Shown here: positions 58,919 to 64,000 of the stretch, piece by piece
How positions within the stretch are numbered: the stretch's first letter is position 1
How the letters are laid out: every line of letters begins with the position of its first letter
From: Gammaproteobacteria bacterium
Lineage (GTDB): Bacteria > Pseudomonadota > Gammaproteobacteria > CAIRSR01
DNA length: 64,000 bases
Direction of reading: 5' to 3'
Assembly: GCA_963575655.1 (NCBI GenBank)
Contig: CAUYTY010000011.1
Span: 1 to 64,000, forward strand
Program-made: the position numbers and the translations under genes
The notes under the pieces: generated by a model
Told to the model about the DNA's origin: nothing
Seen by the model: only the letters and a program-made list of their open reading frames with translations
Database searches by the model: none

Positions 58919-59285
58919 CTCCAGATAATTTCGTGAAGTGAGCAGTTGCGTTAGAGCGACAACCCAGATGTCTATGGTTCTCGCTGGGTCGCCAAGGTAA
59001 CATTCAAAAAGATTACTGTCAAGATTTAGTGGTAGATCAAATGATCACCGCTAGACTCTTGGCGTTGGCGTTGCGATACAATATTTCACATTTATTCGAA
59101 GATGTTAAATCTCGTTGCGGGTTGTGGCAACGACCAAAATGTTTGTGGGGGAGGCGTAATCTCTGTCCATTGATAGCTATCTAATCAATTTGTTAGAAAA
59201 GAGGACGACACACCGTCGAATCGTTTTTTGCTCGACGTTTCATTATAAAATATTGATTAATATATAGAATATGCTGTGGCGTGGG
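58919..59285. other. Gap between the small secreted gene and the YkgJ-like gene
   Basis: An AT-rich stretch with no recognised gene, repeat family or clear terminator. It must contain the promoter of the small secreted gene at its left end. Confidence 0.4.
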
Positions 59286-59960
59286 CTACCCCTTCCGTGA
59301 AGTGGTGCGACGCTGAAAAATTATCGCCAATAGTATGGCCCCACCAAGCAATGAGAGTACTAGCAATGCCACCTGAGTGGAAAAGCCGAACACTAAGGTT
59401 TCATACCAAACACACGCGGCGGTAAACAATGCGCCACTGAACCAACTTAAGACCGTCTTTACTCGTTGTACAAAAATAGACTTTATATTGTCTTTATAGA
59501 AACCGTTATAGTTATATTTTCTCTCCCTTTTCATGTAATCCAAAAACTCTTCAGGTGTATTAAAAATGATATCGTCATCAAGATCGGTATTTAGACAGCT
59601 ATCCTGCAAATATTCTCTGCAAACCTGTGGTCTTTTCTCATAAATGCTGCAAAGCCCGTCTTTTAATGCTTTACATGGAGTCCGGAATTCAACAAACCAA
59701 ACGTTATCGTCATCGATCCATATAGAAACATTTTCGTGAAGCAAAAACCAGATAATATAATCGCAATCCTCGTCGTTCTCGGGAGCATCAACTTCATGAT
59801 TTATATGCATGCAGCATTTTGCGCAATCATGGCAAAGCATTCTGTTTCTTTCTGGGTCGTCAACCACCAGTCTTCGTTTAATTTCTTTGCCAGGATAAGC
59901 AATGATTGGGAGGGTATCATCGATACGGTCGTCGGGGTATCTTTCATCGATGATTGCCAT
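59286..59960 (-). CDS. YkgJ-type cysteine-cluster protein with C-terminal membrane segments
   Basis: A 224-residue protein. CHDCAKCCMHIN (about residues 43-54) begins a CxxCxxCC metal site, and later Cys residues in TPCKALKDGLCSIYEKRPQVC (split motif) complete the YkgJ/UPF0153 pattern, which probably binds zinc or an iron-sulfur cluster. After about residue 150 come two hydrophobic helices (LSWFSGALFTAACVWY and VALLVLSLLGGAILLAIIF), which YkgJ proteins normally lack. The start may lie at GTG 59984 or at ATG 59972; 59960 fits GAGAAG. Function unknown. Confidence 0.72.
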   Translation of the reverse strand: MAIIDERYPDDRIDDTLPIIAYPGKEIKRRLVVDDPERNRMLCHDCAKCCMHINHEVDAPENDEDCDYIIWFLLHENVSIWIDDDNVWFVEFRTPCKALKDGLCSIYEKRPQVCREYLQDSCLNTDLDDDIIFNTPEEFLDYMKRERKYNYNGFYKDNIKSIFVQRVKTVLSWFSGALFTAACVWYETLVFGFSTQVALLVLSLLGGAILLAIIFQRRTTSRKG

Positions 59961-60419
59961 GGTGCTTCTCATTTTCAATTTCACTTACTCCCAAGATACG
60001 ATGTTGTTCACTGCTCGAATCGGTGCGGAAGGTTTCCTATGGAGCCCTCCAATCGGGAACATCCCAGTATCGTGTTGGCGGTCGAGGCGTCTTTCTCTCT
60101 CATAGACGCAGGGCGATGTAACGGTGTGGGTTGTGGTGGTTAGGCCAATGCCATGTTGTGTCTACGAAGATTATGCCTATGTTACCGTGATAAAAAACGC
60201 AAACCAAGCATTAAACAGTATAACAATAATCCAAGTTGCTACCTATAAGCTGTTCAGTTGTCATGCCGGCAATCCCTACCGGAATGATGGCTAGTTCCCG
60301 AGAGGTTTCCGATAGTGTCTAACACCTAATTGGGGGATTCGTGCCACATACTGTTATTCCTAATAACCCTGGCCCAGTGCGCGGGAACAGAAAGAACAAA
60401 ATACTCAGGAATCGGTTAG
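59961..60419. other. Gap upstream of recB with repeat ends
   Basis: It holds a MITE family 1 end at 60228-60247 with an ATGCCGGCA..TACCGGAATG dyad, and a single family 3 end near 60303-60323. No gene is seen. ORFs crossing this gap on the plus strand lack family features. Confidence 0.5.
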
Positions 60420-63400
60420 ATGAATATTCCAGCAGCACTTGATCCGATCACTTTTCCCCTTCATGGTAATCGACTGATTGAAGCCAGTGCCGGTACTGGT
60501 AAAACCTGGACCATTGCTGCTCTATATGTGCGGCTGGTGCTGGGGCATGGTGATAGTCAGACGGGTTTTGGACGCTCTCTACTACCTACCGAAATTCTCG
60601 TGGTAACTTTTACTGAAGCAGCCACCAAGGAATTACGTGAACGTATCCGTGGGCGTCTGACCGAGGCCTCTCGTTGTTTCCGACGCTTGGCAGCGGGTGA
60701 TTATTTTGGGGAAGAGTCGGCCTATATTTCCAAACTCACAGAAAGCGACCCATTTCTTGCGAAGCTTACCACGCATTACAACGCAGGAGAACGTGCCAGT
60801 TGTGCCCGCCGTTTGGAAATTGCCGCCGAGTGGATGGACGAAGCCGCTATCTATACCATCCATGGTTGGTGCAATCGCATGTTGCGTCAACATGCCTTCG
60901 ATAGTGGGAGTTTGTTTCAGTTGGAGGTTTCTGAGGGCGATAGCAAACTCTTGGATGAGGTGGTTCGCGATTATTGGCGAAAGTTTTTTTATCCGCTAGA
61001 TGAAGAGGCAATTCTCGCACTAGGTACCTTTGTGGATTCGCCCGACACCCTGGCGAGGCAGTTACGAGAATTGTTCCAAGGATTTGACATCCCCCAAGAT
61101 CCAAAGGCTGATTCAGACGTTACCTCAACCCTTGTGGAAATCGAGCCCCGTGCCTTATTGGAAAACTTCTGTCAGTGGGAGATTCACCATCGGAAACTGG
61201 AACAACAGGCGCGTCGTAGTTGGGCGGAGGATCGTGGCAAAATCGAGGAAAAACTACGAGAAACCTCGACTAAAGGCTGGCTGAACGCTACGAACTATCC
61301 GAAGGCGAGTTTTGAGGCGCGTTTACAGTCGCTCGCTGATTGGGCAGAGCGGGGCATCCCGCCCCGTGATAAAAAATGGTTGGAAGGTTTCGGGCAATCT
61401 CATTTCAAGATGACTAAGGCCCACCAGGACAAAGCGCCACAGCATCGGGCATTCGTTTACCTCGACGAACTAAACCGCCACGCAACATCAAAACCAGATT
61501 TCAGTCGTGAATTATTATTTCATGCGGCAGGGTGGGTGAGAGATCGTTACAACCAAGAAAAGCAACGACGCGCCCAATTAGATTTTGACGATCTATTGAC
61601 CCACCTGGATCGTGCGCTCCAACCTCCAAGCGGGGATCGGTTGGCGGAGGTAATCCGTCACCAGTATCCTGTTGCCTTGATTGATGAATTTCAAGATACC
61701 GACCCGGTTCAATACCGAATCTTTGCAAACGTCTACTCAGTGAATGAAAATCGTGAGGATTTAGGTCTGTTTATGATTGGTGATCCTAAGCAGGCCATCT
61801 ATTCTTTCCGTGGTGCGGATATTTATACCTATCTGAAGGCACGCGTCACCACGCAGGGGCGACATTACACCTTGGATTGTAATTATCGTTCAACTGTGCC
61901 TTTAGTTGGAGCCTTGAATCGGGTGTTTGAATATTCTGAAAGGCACGTGGAAGGGGCGTTTCGTTTCAGAAATGTAGAGGGAGAGAACCCTATACCATTC
62001 CTGCCAGTAGCGGCTCGTGGTCGTGCGGAGCAGTTGTGGATCGAGGGGCAATCAGTGGCGGCGCTGACTTTTTGGTGCCTGGCAGGAGAAGAGGGTAAGG
62101 CACTCGCTTTGACGGAATACCGTGAGGCCATGGCAGAATCTACCGCAGCTGAGATAGTTCGGTTGTTGAATCTAGGCTTGGAAGGGAAGGCAGGTTTTCT
62201 TCGCGCGCATGACCTTGTCCCCCTTTGTGCGGCCGATATCGCCATCTTGGTACGGGATCGTCACGAGGCGAGTGCGATTCGTCAGGCCCTAGCAGTGCGA
62301 CAGGTGCGTAGTGTTTATCTCTCCGATCGCGATTCAGTATTCGATAGCGATGAAGCGTCTGATCTCCTTTTTTGGCTCAAGGCGTGCGCTGAACCGGAGC
62401 AAGAACGTGGTGTTCGAGCCGCTTTGGGGTCAGCCACGTTAGACCTCGACTATGAGACATTAGAGATCCTCAATCAGAATGAATTGCGCTGGGAGGCCGA
62501 AATAGAACGTTTTCGCGGCTATCGTGGGATCTGGCGCAATCAGGGTGTATTACCAATGCTGCACCGGCTCTTGGCGGACTTCAGTCTACCCGCACGGTTA
62601 CTGAGAAAAACCGGAGGTGAGCGTGTCCTCACGAATTTATTGCATCTGAGTGAACTTCTGCAAGTTGCTGGGGTTGAATGGGATGGCGAATCCGCTTTAA
62701 TTCGTTATCTGTCCGATGCCATCGTAAATGGTAATCGCGAGGTTCGGGAAAATATTCTACGATTGGAGAGTGACGCGGAATTGGTTCAGGTGGTGACTAT
62801 CCATAAATCCAAGGGGTTGGAATATCCTTTGGTGTTTTTGCCTTTCATCTGTTCATTTAAGGAGGTTAGCGCCACGAGTCAGGGATGGTATCGCTACCAC
62901 ACCCCTAATGGAGAACTACAAATTGATTTTGAAGGAAGGCCAGAAGCCAAGCAACGGGCTGATTTAGAGCGTATACAAGAAGATCTACGTTTATTTTATG
63001 TCGCTATCACCCGCGCCCGTCATGCCTGTTGGCTGGGGGTTGCACCGGTCAAATCGGGTAATGTCAAAGATTGCCAATTGAATAAAAGTGCGATGGGTTA
63101 TCTGCTTGCAGGGGGAAAACCGATATCTGCCTTGGAATTGGGCAGTGTTTTGGCGGACATGAAAGGCGATAGTCCTTTCCTTGATATTGTCCCAGCGCCT
63201 AGTGCAGATAATCAGCAATATCTCCCGAATATTGTAGAGCCATTACTCGAAGAGGCCCGTGCTATTACGGGAAGGGTGGTAGAGCATTGGTGGATCGCAA
63301 GCTATAGTGCTCTGAAACTGGATGTAGAGGGAAAAGGCGAGGCGTCCCAGGTAATCTTTCAGGCAGATGCGCCAGATACTCCCCTTCAGGCCAATCTGGC

Positions 63401-64000
63401 GGAGACGGTCGATGAAGATGAATTACCAGAGGAGTCGTTTTCGGCGGCAACAGGTCTCCATCGTTTCCCTCATGGCCCGCGATCTGGTACTTTTTTGCAT
63501 GGCCTATTGGAATGGGCAGCGGAAGAAGGTTTCGATCGTGTTGCAGAAGATTCGGAACTTCGCGAGGATGCTATTGCGCGTCGTTGTGAACGGCGCGGCT
63601 GGACCCATTGGATTCGATCTCTCAATGAATGGTTGGGTGGTTTATTGATTATGCCCATGGCCTTACCTTCGGGTCCAGTTGCCCTAGCGGATCTAGAAAA
63701 AGACAGTTATCAAAAGGAGCTAGAGTTCTGGTTTGCCGCCCACGAGGCCGATGCCTTGTTATTAGATAAACAAGTTACAGCGGGAACCATGGATGGCCTA
63801 CCTCGCCCCCGATTACTCCCTAATCAGATAAACGGAATGATCAAAGGTTTCATCGATTTAGTATTTCTACATCGTGGTTGTTATTATGTGGTTGATTACA
63901 AGTCAAACTGGCTAGGTGAAAAGGGTATTGACTATACCCGGGAGGCGATGCGCGATGCAGTTCTGGAAAAACGTTATGATCTGCAATACACGCTCTATTT
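60420..64000 (+). CDS. recB: Exodeoxyribonuclease V beta subunit RecB (3' end outside the window)
   Basis: An open frame of at least 1193 codons that runs off the right edge. The N-terminal helicase domain has Walker A EASAGTGKTWTIAA (about residues 20-33) and VTFTEAATKELRERI. DEFQDTDPVQYRIF, GDPKQAIYSFRGADIYTY and NYRST follow, then VVTIHKSKGLEYP in the second helicase half. The C-terminal nuclease motif VVDYKSNWLG is just before the edge. RecB with RecC and RecD unwinds and cuts broken DNA ends up to Chi. CAGGAA lies before the ATG. No recC is visible to the left. Confidence 0.95.
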   Translation, partial: MNIPAALDPITFPLHGNRLIEASAGTGKTWTIAALYVRLVLGHGDSQTGFGRSLLPTEILVVTFTEAATKELRERIRGRLTEASRCFRRLAAGDYFGEESAYISKLTESDPFLAKLTTHYNAGERASCARRLEIAAEWMDEAAIYTIHGWCNRMLRQHAFDSGSLFQLEVSEGDSKLLDEVVRDYWRKFFYPLDEEAILALGTFVDSPDTLARQLRELFQGFDIPQDPKADSDVTSTLVEIEPRALLENFCQWEIHHRKLEQQARRSWAEDRGKIEEKLRETSTKGWLNATNYPKASFEARLQSLADWAERGIPPRDKKWLEGFGQSHFKMTKAHQDKAPQHRAFVYLDELNRHATSKPDFSRELLFHAAGWVRDRYNQEKQRRAQLDFDDLLTHLDRALQPPSGDRLAEVIRHQYPVALIDEFQDTDPVQYRIFANVYSVNENREDLGLFMIGDPKQAIYSFRGADIYTYLKARVTTQGRHYTLDCNYRSTVPLVGALNRVFEYSERHVEGAFRFRNVEGENPIPFLPVAARGRAEQLWIEGQSVAALTFWCLAGEEGKALALTEYREAMAESTAAEIVRLLNLGLEGKAGFLRAHDLVPLCAADIAILVRDRHEASAIRQALAVRQVRSVYLSDRDSVFDSDEASDLLFWLKACAEPEQERGVRAALGSATLDLDYETLEILNQNELRWEAEIERFRGYRGIWRNQGVLPMLHRLLADFSLPARLLRKTGGERVLTNLLHLSELLQVAGVEWDGESALIRYLSDAIVNGNREVRENILRLESDAELVQVVTIHKSKGLEYPLVFLPFICSFKEVSATSQGWYRYHTPNGELQIDFEGRPEAKQRADLERIQEDLRLFYVAITRARHACWLGVAPVKSGNVKDCQLNKSAMGYLLAGGKPISALELGSVLADMKGDSPFLDIVPAPSADNQQYLPNIVEPLLEEARAITGRVVEHWWIASYSALKLDVEGKGEASQVIFQADAPDTPLQANLAETVDEDELPEESFSAATGLHRFPHGPRSGTFLHGLLEWAAEEGFDRVAEDSELREDAIARRCERRGWTHWIRSLNEWLGGLLIMPMALPSGPVALADLEKDSYQKELEFWFAAHEADALLLDKQVTAGTMDGLPRPRLLPNQINGMIKGFIDLVFLHRGCYYVVDYKSNWLGEKGIDYTREAMRDAVLEKRYDLQYTLY

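Overview
The window looks like chromosomal DNA from a gammaproteobacterium with moderate GC. Supporting evidence: the gene order recA-recX-alaS-lysC-csrA-tRNA-Ser, an ilvI-ilvH-ilvC set, an lptM-lysA pair, bioH, msrPQ, mfd, rnr, a NarX/NarL-type two-component pair and recB. I cannot name a genus. Genus-level placement, copy numbers elsewhere in the genome and expression are outside what this sequence shows.

Layout. 1-2.6 kb: a truncated ORF, then a 795-bp unit repeated about 2.4 times and a 395-bp structured mobile element (element A), next to tRNA-Met. 2.8-10.5 kb: an LprI-like secreted protein, hemG with the two AmmeMemoRadiSam partners (AMMECR1 and Memo), the matching radical SAM gene, rimO and hemW. 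10.9-17.7 kb: a lone DegT-type aminotransferase, argB, an FmdB-type zinc ribbon, bioH, cytochrome P460, a YeeE/YedE permease and a CheY-like protein. 18-25.6 kb: tRNA-Ser, csrA, lysC, alaS, recX, recA, element B and a DUF4124 protein. 25.9-29.3 kb: ilvI, ilvH and ilvC, with element D wedged directly in front of ilvC. 29.4-36.2 kb: a SAM hydroxide adenosyltransferase, msrPQ, aceE and aceF. 36.2-43.4 kb: element C, a broken Uma2-type gene, frameshifted lysA, lptM, a DUF455 ferritin-like protein, an orphan frameshifted DUF499 ATPase and a lipoprotein. 43.7-64 kb: mfd, a repeat cluster, a rhodanese, two tiny membrane proteins (one broken), a NarL/NarX-like pair, a PilZ protein, rnr, tRNA-Leu, a ferredoxin-NADP reductase, a long response regulator, a secreted Cys protein, a YkgJ-like membrane protein, and recB running off the end.

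The most interesting signal is a family of ORF-less structured elements (A to D, plus a diverged copy inside each complete 795-bp unit). All four dispersed copies end immediately before ATGA. The three longest copies (A, B, C) begin with GTCAA and the shorter D with GTTAA. Their hairpins keep pairing while the bases change. This fits HEARO/omega-RNA elements of the IS200/IS605 superfamily that have lost, or never had, a nuclease gene. In two cases the ATGA is the start codon of a gene: ilvC and a Uma2 gene. Removing element C in silico restores a well-spaced Shine-Dalgarno in front of the Uma2 start codon.

The intergenic spaces also hold several families of short inverted-repeat (MITE-like) elements. 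Two genes, lysA and DUF499, are broken by +1 changes in runs of 11 and 10 identical bases. That could be sequencing error or genuine slippage.
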